Source: Bacillota bacterium (GTDB taxonomy: Bacteria; Bacillota; Proteinivoracia; UBA4975). Taken from it: 13,951 nucleotides of DNA. The stretch's first letter is position 1. Every line of letters begins with the position of its first letter. Positions 1 to 6,741 of the stretch are shown in pieces. The translations under genes were made by a program, and so were the position numbers. Below the pieces are notes generated by a model, which worked only from the letters and a program-made list of their open reading frames with translations, ran no database searches and was not told the origin of the DNA. The DNA lies in assembly GCA_012727415.1 (NCBI GenBank), contig JAAYHI010000090.1, positions 1 to 13,951 of the forward strand, in the 5' to 3' direction.

Positions 1-27
1 AATCGGGTCAGTCTTGGCAATCAGCAT
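1..27 (-). CDS. cas3: Cas3 (N-terminal fragment, runs off left edge)
   Basis: Only nine codons lie in the window. They read MLIAKTDPI and start at an ATG that overlaps the cas5 stop codon as TAATG, so translation is probably coupled to cas5. The opening 'hydrophobic-AK-S/T-D-P' pattern is typical of the N-terminus of type I-B Cas3 proteins, just before the HD nuclease domain, and cas3 normally follows cas5 in this operon type. Cas3 is the nuclease-helicase that degrades DNA bound by Cascade. The identification rests on a very short peptide plus gene order, so it is an inference. Confidence 0.6.
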
Positions 28-680
28 TAAAACACCACCCTCTTGCCCCCGGCGATATATGCTTCAGTCTTTTGGTTAACAACGATGTTCTTACCAACGT
101 AATAGCTACGATACTCAACACCCGTCCAGTCGCGCTTTCCCCGTATAAATGCTATCGGCAGGTAGGAGGTAATGCATTCAGAAGTTGGCTCTAATCCTAA
201 GTCTGCTGGTAGTATACTGTCTATTTCATCTACAATGGCCTTCTCCTCCGAAAAAACTGACACCTGGTCAACTTCCACCAAATCGTCGCTTTCCCCCAAA
301 GCCAGAGGGTATACAGGGTCTGTCAATCTTTGTGCAACTGCCTCAGCCAGTTCCTCTCCTGTCCGGAGATAAAGCCGATAGACAGGCTGGAGCAGCTTTT
401 GGCGTATCAGGAGCGTGCGTCGATCGGGGGTTCGGGGATCACGTTTGATTATCCTGGAATAGGTCTCGATTATTTCTCCGCCTTCCTCCAGGCCAACGGC
501 GATGTTTACCTCGAGGAGGAGATCAAAAAAATCTGCCGGAAGGCCTAATGCACACCCGATAAGGCCATACAGTGTTACGGGAGGAGGCACCGGGTAAGAA
601 AAGTGTACATTGATAGTGTAAGGCATCCTAAAGGAGCACCAGAAGGGCACCGTTAGGCGCGCCGAGACAATTTTTCCCAT
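27..680 (-). CDS. cas5: Cas5, type I-B Cascade subunit
   Basis: Protein of 217 aa. Cas5 caps the 5' handle of the crRNA in the type I Cascade complex in the cytoplasm. The N-terminus shows the family signature: a first beta strand (KIVSARLTVPFWCSFR), then a proline-rich turn before VTLYGLIGCALGLP at about residues 32-50, matching the Cas5 'PPsTlyGLlg' motif. I chose the ATG at 680 rather than the in-frame TTG at 686, because the AGGGGG ribosome site is about 7 nt from the ATG and only 1 nt from the TTG. It lies 11 bp after the cas7 stop and overlaps cas3. Length fits the Cas5t/Cas5h subfamily; the exact subtype is less certain than the family. Confidence 0.9.
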   Translation of the reverse strand: MGKIVSARLTVPFWCSFRMPYTINVHFSYPVPPPVTLYGLIGCALGLPADFFDLLLEVNIAVGLEEGGEIIETYSRIIKRDPRTPDRRTLLIRQKLLQPVYRLYLRTGEELAEAVAQRLTDPVYPLALGESDDLVEVDQVSVFSEEKAIVDEIDSILPADLGLEPTSECITSYLPIAFIRGKRDWTGVEYRSYYVGKNIVVNQKTEAYIAGGKRVVF

Positions 681-691
681 GGCCAAGCCCC

Positions 692-1603
692 CTACAGGGA
701 GGATTTCAGAGTTTCTATTACCTTGTGTACAGGCATTACCTCAACCTGATATTGTCCCAGCACTTTAAGTACCTCTTCCCAGTTACCTGCGATTCCCGCA
801 CTTCCGCCAAACATTACAGTATGCCCCAAGTCGATATTTTCCTGAATCGCATTCGCCAGCACATCCACCTTGATATTACCCTGATCATCAACCTCCAGGG
901 CCTTCAGACCACGTTGGTTATATGTGTCTTGAGATATGGCCAGCAAGATTTCCGGGGAAAGAGAAGCAGCCGCCCGGGCCTGTTTGGCAAATCCACTTAA
1001 GTTGAAGACCCCATCCAACACGGCAGCCACTCGGATCTTGCGCTTTTCCTCGCCAATATTTACTGCTTCCTTCCAGCCGGTTACACGCTGTTCCTTGTTT
1101 TTGCCTTCTATTATTGGCTCTTTCACCAAACCGATGTTGTCTACATCGATGACCATGGCAAAGCGATATAAATTATTAGTCATCTGAACATTTGCCAGAC
1201 GCAAATCTTTGCTGGCACGGTCATCACCTTTTTCAAGAACGCTGGAGCGAGTGAGCAAATCAGTAACGATCTCACTGGGGATTTGTCCCAAACCAGGGGT
1301 TACTTTTATCGGGGACCAGCGACGTTCGCCTCCCTCACCTTCCTTGGTGGCCAGGAAGCCTCGGAGATCACAACCCCAGCAGTTCCTTACATCTGTACAA
1401 GGCCGTTCACTGGTACATTTGAATTTGTCGCCATGAGTCCGGGCAATTGTGTCGAATAAAGCTGTGCGCGTTGCCTGACCTGATACATACGGTTTTGTCC
1501 CGTTGGCATAAGTCTTAAGTTCAGTTAAATTTCCGCTGCCCTGACCAGAGTTGAGGTTACTCAGATCCGCTCTTGTAAGCCATACAAGGGTAATCGCCTT
1601 CAC
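692..1603 (-). CDS. cas7: Cas7 (Cst2/DevR family), type I-B backbone subunit
   Basis: Protein of 303 aa. Cas7 polymerises along the crRNA spacer and forms the Cascade backbone. Family features are the N-terminal strand followed by a glycine-rich region (LSNLNSGQGSGN, about residues 14-25), the KPYVSGQATRTALFDT segment (about 37-52), which resembles the DevR/Cst2 'p.iSgqa.R.al' motif, and a late GGSAGIAGNW loop. Four cysteines at 63, 69, 75 and 78, ending in CWGCDLRG, are a probable zinc site also seen in Cst2 relatives. The start codon is GTG, overlapping the cas8b1 stop as GTGA, with GGAGG about 8 nt upstream, so the two genes are probably translationally coupled. Confidence 0.92.
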   Translation of the reverse strand: MKAITLVWLTRADLSNLNSGQGSGNLTELKTYANGTKPYVSGQATRTALFDTIARTHGDKFKCTSERPCTDVRNCWGCDLRGFLATKEGEGGERRWSPIKVTPGLGQIPSEIVTDLLTRSSVLEKGDDRASKDLRLANVQMTNNLYRFAMVIDVDNIGLVKEPIIEGKNKEQRVTGWKEAVNIGEEKRKIRVAAVLDGVFNLSGFAKQARAAASLSPEILLAISQDTYNQRGLKALEVDDQGNIKVDVLANAIQENIDLGHTVMFGGSAGIAGNWEEVLKVLGQYQVEVMPVHKVIETLKSSL

Positions 1604-3270
1604 TGCTCATTTCCTCCTTTTTTATTTTCCCTCTGCAGCCGATTCATTGCGGCAAGGGTAGCATAAATCAACATGGTATCCCTTATCGCGGCAACGTTCT
1701 CTCGGGTTACTGAAGAAAGAATATTTTCCACCCGACCCGAACCCGGCACCCAGGTCTCTTCATCACTTCCAAAACGGGCACTGGTAGCTACCATTTTGTG
1801 CATCTTAACAAAAGCATCCTTTAAGACTTTGCGCAGAGAAGCCTCATCGTGGACATTATTTATGGCCGACATCATCCCGATATCTTTAGCAAAAGCCTGG
1901 CCAAGAGTATTGCCCACTTTCTTTACATCTTCCAACAGCTCTTCCGATAACACCTTATCCACCTCCAATGCATAATCAAAAAATCTCCCCCATAGTGCCG
2001 AAGCAAATTTTTCTCCTTCCTTAAATAAGCTGAACACTGCTTGAGCAACAAGACTCCAGTTCTTCATTACCAAGCCATGGCTGAAATCTTCCCTGGCTCT
2101 GCCCTTTCCAGTCGGCATTGTTCTTAGCAGGTCGCGGTATAAATTGCCTTCCTTAGCTCCATCGGGTCCATACTTCACAGTTTCCAGCAATTGAAATAAG
2201 CGACTATCGACTCTCAGGTAATTAAAGTGAGCAAATATTACATTTTGCCCTTTGGAATACCGGAACACGATCCAACGTTCCACTTTTTTCTGCTGTTCCG
2301 GAGGAAGACCTAAACCCCAATCCTCTTCATCGATAATTGATTGAGGCATATACTTGTATTTTAGGTTCCAATATACCCCTATTAAGGAAGTGTATAAATC
2401 TGGCTGCCGAAAAGGAAGTCCACGAATATTGGTTCGGTAGGATATTAGCAAGGGCGCATCCATATCCAGGCTATTATTGCGAATGAGCTTTCTTATTTCC
2501 ATCAAAGTCGAAAGGTTGTCCACCTGGGGAACGAGGACATGGGTTTTATCCTCTATAAAATAGGGCAAATCAGCGGAAGCTGCTGCAAGGATGTTGAGGA
2601 AATTGCAGGTCGGACACATTGTATTTACTGTGAAAGTGCTCTGGTGACCCCGAATCTTATTGTTGTGGTGTTGGTTATAAAAAGGGTTTTTATTTTGACG
2701 CATCTCAAACAGGGTTGAGGCTTCCCTTCCGCACAAACTGCAGAACTTATCTGCACCTTCCTCTTCCCCCCATTGGCGGAAAAAAGCCAGGACATCATCC
2801 CCTAGATTCTTCTGAATCTTTTCCCAATCTTTTCTAAGCCCTGGGTAGTTTCTTTTCAAACTAATGCTGATTTTCTTGTTCGGTTTAAATGGAGGATATT
2901 TTATTTCTTTTGATTTTGAGGGTTTCACCTGAGCTGCATACAAATCGCGAAATGATTCCAGGGCCCGTTCCTCTTCTTCTTTGCTTAGGGTCCAACTCTG
3001 ATCTGGATTGTAATACCCATCTGCCGTCCTTTTACGGGGATATCCTAAGATTTTCGCTTCTGGTGGCAAGAGGACGGTCTTATCCAGGAGTTGTTTCAGG
3101 TAATTGACAACTAAATCTTTAGCTTCCCCGGAATCGTCGATTTCCAGCTTTAGCCACCCCTGATCAATTTGCGGCGAAAAAATTGTTGGGTTTTCTTCGC
3201 ATAATTGAGCAAAGGCAGCTAATCCCCAATCCATCCAAGGGTCACCTGACATATTCAACACTACTTTCAT
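1600..3270 (-). CDS. cas8b1: Cas8b1/Cst1, large subunit of type I-B Cascade
   Basis: Protein of 556 aa. The large subunit recognises the PAM and helps open target DNA in Cascade. The key evidence is the paired zinc-ribbon motif, C177-x2-C180 (FCSLCGRE) and C219-x2-C222 (MCPTCNF), which defines the 'CXXC-CXXC' Cst1 family, together with its position between cas6 and cas7. The N-terminus (GDPWMDWGLAAFAQL) also matches the Cst1 pattern 'g.p..d.G...i'. The ATG start is preceded by a strong AAGGAGGTGA ribosome site. It follows cas6 after 48 bp and overlaps cas7 by 4 bp. Length is in the range expected for the family and I see no damage. Confidence 0.9.
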   Translation of the reverse strand: MKVVLNMSGDPWMDWGLAAFAQLCEENPTIFSPQIDQGWLKLEIDDSGEAKDLVVNYLKQLLDKTVLLPPEAKILGYPRKRTADGYYNPDQSWTLSKEEEERALESFRDLYAAQVKPSKSKEIKYPPFKPNKKISISLKRNYPGLRKDWEKIQKNLGDDVLAFFRQWGEEEGADKFCSLCGREASTLFEMRQNKNPFYNQHHNNKIRGHQSTFTVNTMCPTCNFLNILAAASADLPYFIEDKTHVLVPQVDNLSTLMEIRKLIRNNSLDMDAPLLISYRTNIRGLPFRQPDLYTSLIGVYWNLKYKYMPQSIIDEEDWGLGLPPEQQKKVERWIVFRYSKGQNVIFAHFNYLRVDSRLFQLLETVKYGPDGAKEGNLYRDLLRTMPTGKGRAREDFSHGLVMKNWSLVAQAVFSLFKEGEKFASALWGRFFDYALEVDKVLSEELLEDVKKVGNTLGQAFAKDIGMMSAINNVHDEASLRKVLKDAFVKMHKMVATSARFGSDEETWVPGSGRVENILSSVTRENVAAIRDTMLIYATLAAMNRLQRENKKGGNEQ

Positions 3271-3318
3271 GAGTTCACCTCCTTTAGCTTATATTACCAG
3301 ACCGTCGAGACAAAAAGC

Positions 3319-4083
3319 TCACTTCTTGATAAATCTACATTCCCCCATTCCCATACCGGTTTTGTAGCCAATGCCAGCAAAGTGGGCAAACCTGGCGAGA
3401 GCCAATATCTTTTGTCGGCTTTCATCCGTTGCTGAATTAGAAAAACTGTACTCGATCTTTCCGGTAAAGCCAGTCATTTTATAATTTGCATAGCGCACCA
3501 AACTGGTTTTGAGATTGTACCTGCTGACAAATATATTTTCCCCTGCCTCTACCTCCAAAGGAACCGGGGCGAAAGCATTCCAGCGCTCTGCCAAATTCCC
3601 AAAAACTAATTCCGGGGAAGGAAAGAGCAAATTCACGCCCTGGCGGCGAAAACAAGTAGGGGATGAAAACACTATTGCAAACTGCCTGCCTGGCCTTTCC
3701 TTCAGCAACTCCAGATAATCTGACTCCGTAATCTTTTCCATAGCAAGCCAACGGCAATCCGCAGAGCCCAGCCTAAACTGATGAGCCGGGTGAAACAGTT
3801 CTCCCATGCTGCTAACAACAGCCCCCATTTCAGCCGTAAGTAATGAAACAGTAAAGCTGTATTCTCCACCGGAAGTTAGAGGATACATGCCATTAATGCT
3901 GCAGCCCTCTCCTCTAATCGGTCCTATTGAATAGGGGTTGAGTTTTGCTTCATGCAGGGTATGGGAAAAATCGGGGTGAGCCTGGCCAAGCAAGGCAAAG
4001 AATAAACCATGGCATTCACTTCCGCCCAATCCAAACACTGTTCCGTCCTTTACACATTCAAACTTAAGCCGATACTGTTCCAT
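3319..4083 (-). CDS. cas6: Cas6 CRISPR RNA-processing endoribonuclease
   Basis: Protein of 254 aa. Cas6 cuts the repeat in pre-crRNA to make mature crRNAs. The C-terminal glycine-rich loop AGIGYKTGMGMGEC (residues 236-249) is the hallmark RAMP motif. Upstream is the usual 'F.SPT.FRRQG....P.P..VF..L..RW' segment (about residues 137-168). His44 in the LHE segment is the best-placed candidate catalytic histidine by position, but this is not certain. The ATG start has AGGGGGTG about 5 nt upstream. This is the first gene of the cas operon, about 30 nt downstream of the predicted promoter start point. The lack of an array beside it means its cognate repeat cannot be identified here. Confidence 0.92.
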   Translation of the reverse strand: MEQYRLKFECVKDGTVFGLGGSECHGLFFALLGQAHPDFSHTLHEAKLNPYSIGPIRGEGCSINGMYPLTSGGEYSFTVSLLTAEMGAVVSSMGELFHPAHQFRLGSADCRWLAMEKITESDYLELLKERPGRQFAIVFSSPTCFRRQGVNLLFPSPELVFGNLAERWNAFAPVPLEVEAGENIFVSRYNLKTSLVRYANYKMTGFTGKIEYSFSNSATDESRQKILALARFAHFAGIGYKTGMGMGECRFIKK

Positions 4084-4120
4084 AAGGCACCCCCTAAATG
4101 GAAATCGTTGGTTTTATTCT

Positions 4121-4149
4121 AGTATATAATTATTGTCTTTATATGTCAA
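4121..4149 (-). promoter_or_regulatory. Sigma-A type promoter of the cas operon
   Basis: Reading the minus strand, a perfect -35 box TTGACA (4149-4144) is followed after exactly 17 nt by TATACT (4126-4121), one base from consensus TATAAT. It lies 38 bp upstream of the cas6 ATG and gives a short leader. It is the best promoter match in the window and suggests fairly strong housekeeping transcription of the cas genes. Confidence 0.8.
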
Positions 4150-4162
4150 CCCCTTATATAGT

Positions 4163-4191
4163 AAAAAAACCCAGCCTCTTTTGGGACTGAG
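4163..4191 (-). terminator. Terminator-like hairpin upstream of the cas promoter
   Basis: In minus-strand RNA, CUCAGUCCC pairs with GAGGCUGGG around an AAAA loop, with six Watson-Crick pairs, two G-U pairs and one C-A mismatch, followed by seven U. In plus-strand RNA the two G-U pairs become mismatches, so the hairpin is better suited to stopping minus-strand transcription just before the cas promoter. No minus-strand gene lies upstream within the window, so it may be a relic or an insulator against antisense read-through. Confidence 0.5.
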
Positions 4192-4199
4192 TCTTTTTC

Positions 4200-4474
4200 C
4201 CCTTAGGAAATTAGGTATTAATTACAAAGTACAATAAATTATATACTTTTTCTACTCCCTAAGGATATTACTAATCTTACATTATCGCTTTCTAGTAGTC
4301 AATGCCCTAGGGTTTTCTCGAAACAAGGAAGCTTACATGCTACAACCTAACCGCGGGGAATAGTAACACCCACTAATATATGGCCCTCGATACAATGGTA
4401 AAAGGGAAAAATCATTGTGTAGTGAAGGCATAAGTGAAAGATTTTCTGCCAAGGGCATTGGAAAAAATAACTGG
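4200..4474. other. Intergenic stretch without a supported gene
   Basis: AT-rich spacer between the divergent cas6 and hydrolase genes. Short open frames occur on both strands, but they lack ribosome sites and recognisable sequence. I looked for direct repeats of 25-40 bp spaced as in a CRISPR array and saw none. The only structures found are the terminator-like hairpin at its left end, and the promoter-like boxes and palindrome beyond its right end. Confidence 0.6.
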
Positions 4475-4502
4475 TTGTTTCCCGCGGTTTTCAGCATATA
4501 CA
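4475..4502 (+). promoter_or_regulatory. Possible promoter of the hydrolase gene
   Basis: TTGTTT (4475-4480) and TATACA (4497-4502) are separated by 16 nt and lie about 50 bp before the ATG at 4551. Both boxes match four of six consensus bases. A palindrome follows directly downstream, in the expected 5' leader. The call is plausible but not strong. Confidence 0.4.
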
Positions 4503-4513
4503 TCATACAGTGG

Positions 4514-4530
4514 TCCGGGATTAACCCGGA
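4514..4530. promoter_or_regulatory. Palindrome in the leader of the hydrolase gene
   Basis: TCCGGG-ATTAA-CCCGGA is a perfect 6-bp inverted repeat with a 5-nt centre, 10 nt before the GGAAGG ribosome site. It could be an operator just downstream of the start point or a small 5' hairpin in the mRNA. The function is unknown. Confidence 0.4.
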
Positions 4531-4550
4531 AATTATCGCGGAAGGACTGA

Positions 4551-5321
4551 ATGTTCGTGCGCAAACTGTTGTCTGTTGCTCTGGTGTTGGTGTTAATGGC
4601 ACTGCCCCTGTCTGCGGGTGCCTATTCCCAGGGGCAGAGTTGGGCTGCCGAAATGGAAAGGCAGAAGGCTATTCAGCAGGAAACCAATCCGAATTATACC
4701 GAGGAGTTGGTTGCTGCTGAAAAAGCTGCCCGGGAAGCCTTTGAGGCCAAGCGGCTGCAAGATGCCGCCCTCAACACAAGAAAAGTGGAGATATCTGCTG
4801 ATGCTACTATCCAGGCTGCTCCCTGGGGGGTGCTCTTGGTTGGCGATGTAATGCACATCAACAATAAGAAGTTCTTTAACGCCTATGCCCTGTACTACTC
4901 CCACTCGGGAACCTACAACGGCAACAACACGGTATACGATTCCAACAGTGACGGTGTCAGGCTGCGCCCCCTGTCTTCCTGGCAGCAAGGGCAGCCAGTA
5001 GCCCTGGGCTATACAAGAAACAGGAGTTACAGTGAAGTCTCTGCAGCCCTGAATTGGGCAAAAAATAAGTACGGCACTGATGGCCGAACCCCCTATAACT
5101 GGAATTTCCTGAACAAGAGTACTGACTCTGCCCTCTATTGCTCTCAGTTGGTGTGGAAGATCCATCAGCATATGGGAGTGAACGTGGACAGCAACGACTG
5201 GCGCTACGTGGCCTTCCTCACAGCCCTGTATGGCCCGGTGGGAACCACTTTTGCCTATGCCGCTGTCGCCCCCGATGAAGTCTTCCTCTCCGACCAGATC
5301 ATTTACTATTACGCAGATTAA
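4551..5321 (+). CDS. Secreted YiiX-like permuted NlpC/P60 cysteine hydrolase
   Basis: Protein of 256 aa, probably exported. Residues 1-24 form a clear signal peptide (RK, then a hydrophobic core, then LSAGA). Residues 25-80 are charged and probably helical. From about residue 90 the order is GDVMHIN, YYSHSGTYNG with His118, then ALYCSQLVWKIH with Cys197. A histidine in an 'H-S/V-G-x-Y' motif before a 'YCS-Q/E-LVW' cysteine is the arrangement of circularly permuted papain-like enzymes (YaeF/YiiX, NlpC/P60 clan), which cleave peptide or acyl bonds in wall or lipid substrates. The ATG has GGAAGG 5 nt upstream. The actual substrate is unknown. It is followed by its own GC-rich hairpin and a lipoprotein gene on the same strand. 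Confidence 0.75.
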   Translation: MFVRKLLSVALVLVLMALPLSAGAYSQGQSWAAEMERQKAIQQETNPNYTEELVAAEKAAREAFEAKRLQDAALNTRKVEISADATIQAAPWGVLLVGDVMHINNKKFFNAYALYYSHSGTYNGNNTVYDSNSDGVRLRPLSSWQQGQPVALGYTRNRSYSEVSAALNWAKNKYGTDGRTPYNWNFLNKSTDSALYCSQLVWKIHQHMGVNVDSNDWRYVAFLTALYGPVGTTFAYAAVAPDEVFLSDQIIYYYAD

Positions 5322-5327
5322 AACAAC

Positions 5328-5352
5328 CGGCCCGGCGGGGGACGCCGGGCCG
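5328..5352 (+). terminator. GC-rich hairpin after the hydrolase gene
   Basis: A perfect 10-bp stem CGGCCCGGCG/CGCCGGGCCG with a 5-nt loop begins 6 nt after the stop codon. The U tract is poor (AUGACCUUU), so it may stop transcription inefficiently or protect the mRNA 3' end. Confidence 0.6.
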
Positions 5353-5527
5353 ATGACCTTTACTGGAATATTCAATTCAGATAGCAGAGGAATGTTTTTG
5401 CCAGAGGCGAAATTCTCTTCTACGTCCGATTCTGCATTACTAGCTTAAGATTTTTGTCATAGTGCTTGTCCATGCCGCATATTCATATACGGGGGAGTAT
5501 GTCCAAAAATTAAACGGAGGTATCGAA

Positions 5528-6616
5528 ATGGGGGAGAAGCCTAAAAAATATAAGTTATTTTTAACATCTCTTGCCCTGTGTACCCTCCTGTCCCCTCTCG
5601 CCGGCTGCAGGAATGAAGACACCGAACCGCCCGCCTTTTGGGTGGTGGCGGGGACCAACAGGGGGGAGAGCTTTTACCGCAACAGCCTCGGCGGTTATAA
5701 TCTTCAAGGAGAAAGGGTTATTAAGAAAAACTTGCCTCCCTATTACATCAGCAGCCTGTTCCAGGACCGCCTGGGCCGTCTGTGGCTGGGGCAGGGCTGG
5801 AATGACACGGAGTCCAGCAACTTACTGCTGGTCTGGGAAAATGGGCAATTAAGCAAAGAAATTCCGGTGGGTGAACAACCGGAAGCAGGTATCGTTGAAT
5901 TTGGCGATTCCATAATTGCGGGTTGCACAGAAGCAGGCATGGGCTTCAGCCTCTGGGAGGTAAGTAACTCCCTGGAGAGCCAGGAAGTCATCCGGGTCAA
6001 CCCGGAGGAGCGGGACTTCTTATTCCTGACGACCATTGCTTCCACCCCGGACTATCTGGTGGCGGCGGCAATTCATGACGGGCCGGGGGAGGGCGACACC
6101 TCCCATGCCAGCATTTACTGGTTTCACAAGGATTTCTCCCTGGCGGGGAAAATGTACTTAGGGCCGGATACGGCAATCTGGTCCATGATGCCCAAGGAAG
6201 ACGGCACGGTCCTCCTCCTCAACAACAGTGCCTTTGTCCAGGGCCAGGCCGACATCCTGATCTTTGACCCTGCCCGGGGGGAGATTACAGATGCCTTCCA
6301 GGGCAGCGGCTATCCCTTCCGGGCAGTTGCCCACCAGGGCAAGGTATACATCCTCGACCGCATCTGGTCCTCCACCCGGATAAACGCAAAGCGCAGCATA
6401 ACTATCCTGGACAATGGCACCGCCACCACCATTCCCCTGCCCGATGGCCTGGGGGCAGAAGATATTGCCGTGGCGGAAGGCATGGTCTACCTGGCAGTCT
6501 GGCAGCGGGGCGCTGGCTCCGGTGACGGCATCTATACCCTGGATCCTGCGACGGGAGAGCTGCAGCAGATAATAGAGCACCAGGATGCCAGCGCCATCCT
6601 CATTCCCGGGCAGTGA
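5528..6616 (+). CDS. Beta-propeller-like lipoprotein, function unknown
   Basis: Protein of 362 aa. The ATG at 5528 is chosen over an in-frame upstream ATG at 5462 because GGAGG lies 7 nt before it and because it yields a proper lipoprotein signal: basic MGEKPKKYK, a hydrophobic core and lipobox LAGC with Cys27. The rest consists of repeated beta-rich segments of about 40-50 residues with propeller-type turns, for example SSLFQDRLGRLWLGQGW near residue 75, ADILIFDPARGEI, GKVYILDRIW and DGIYTLDPATGEL. This fits a surface-anchored beta-propeller of YVTN or WD40-like type, perhaps used for binding. No catalytic motif was recognised. It is a monocistronic-looking gene on the same strand as the hydrolase. 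Confidence 0.65.
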   Translation: MGEKPKKYKLFLTSLALCTLLSPLAGCRNEDTEPPAFWVVAGTNRGESFYRNSLGGYNLQGERVIKKNLPPYYISSLFQDRLGRLWLGQGWNDTESSNLLLVWENGQLSKEIPVGEQPEAGIVEFGDSIIAGCTEAGMGFSLWEVSNSLESQEVIRVNPEERDFLFLTTIASTPDYLVAAAIHDGPGEGDTSHASIYWFHKDFSLAGKMYLGPDTAIWSMMPKEDGTVLLLNNSAFVQGQADILIFDPARGEITDAFQGSGYPFRAVAHQGKVYILDRIWSSTRINAKRSITILDNGTATTIPLPDGLGAEDIAVAEGMVYLAVWQRGAGSGDGIYTLDPATGELQQIIEHQDASAILIPGQ

Positions 6617-6720
6617 AGGCAGGGCATTAGTTCTTCTTCGCCCCTAAACGCTTATAGGTCTTGATTCCCCGGGAAATGAGGAGGAGCAACAGCAGGATGA
6701 GGAGGGGGATTATGTTAACA
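6617..6720 (-). pseudogene. Possible gene remnant: hydrophobic tail without a start codon
   Basis: On the minus strand an open frame ends in TAA at 6630-6632 and reads VNIIPLLILLLLLLIS followed by RGIKTYKRLGAKKN. This is a single membrane span with a basic tail, as found at the C-terminus of anchored proteins. No ATG, GTG or usable TTG opens the frame after the preceding stop near the mobB end, and there is no ribosome site. It may be a decayed gene end, or just a leucine-rich coincidence on a GA-rich strand. Confidence 0.25.
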
Positions 6721-6741
6721 AGCCCAGCAGTTTGCCGGGCT
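6721..6741. terminator. Hairpin between convergent lipoprotein and mobB genes
   Basis: In minus-strand RNA, AGCCCGGCA pairs with UGCUGGGCU over 9 bp (one G-U pair) and overlaps the mobB stop codon, but no U tract follows. In plus-strand RNA it has one mismatch and is followed by AUUCUUU. It may mark the end of both converging transcripts, but neither version is a textbook terminator. Confidence 0.4.

Noticed and set aside
4333..4602. Minus-strand open frame of 89 codons upstream of the hydrolase
   Set aside because: It overlaps the hydrolase promoter, leader and signal peptide, has no ribosome site, and its product resembles nothing known.
4593..5375. Long minus-strand open frame (260 codons) opposite the hydrolase gene
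   Set aside because: It is the antisense shadow of a gene with a signal peptide and catalytic motifs; its own product is low in recognisable structure.
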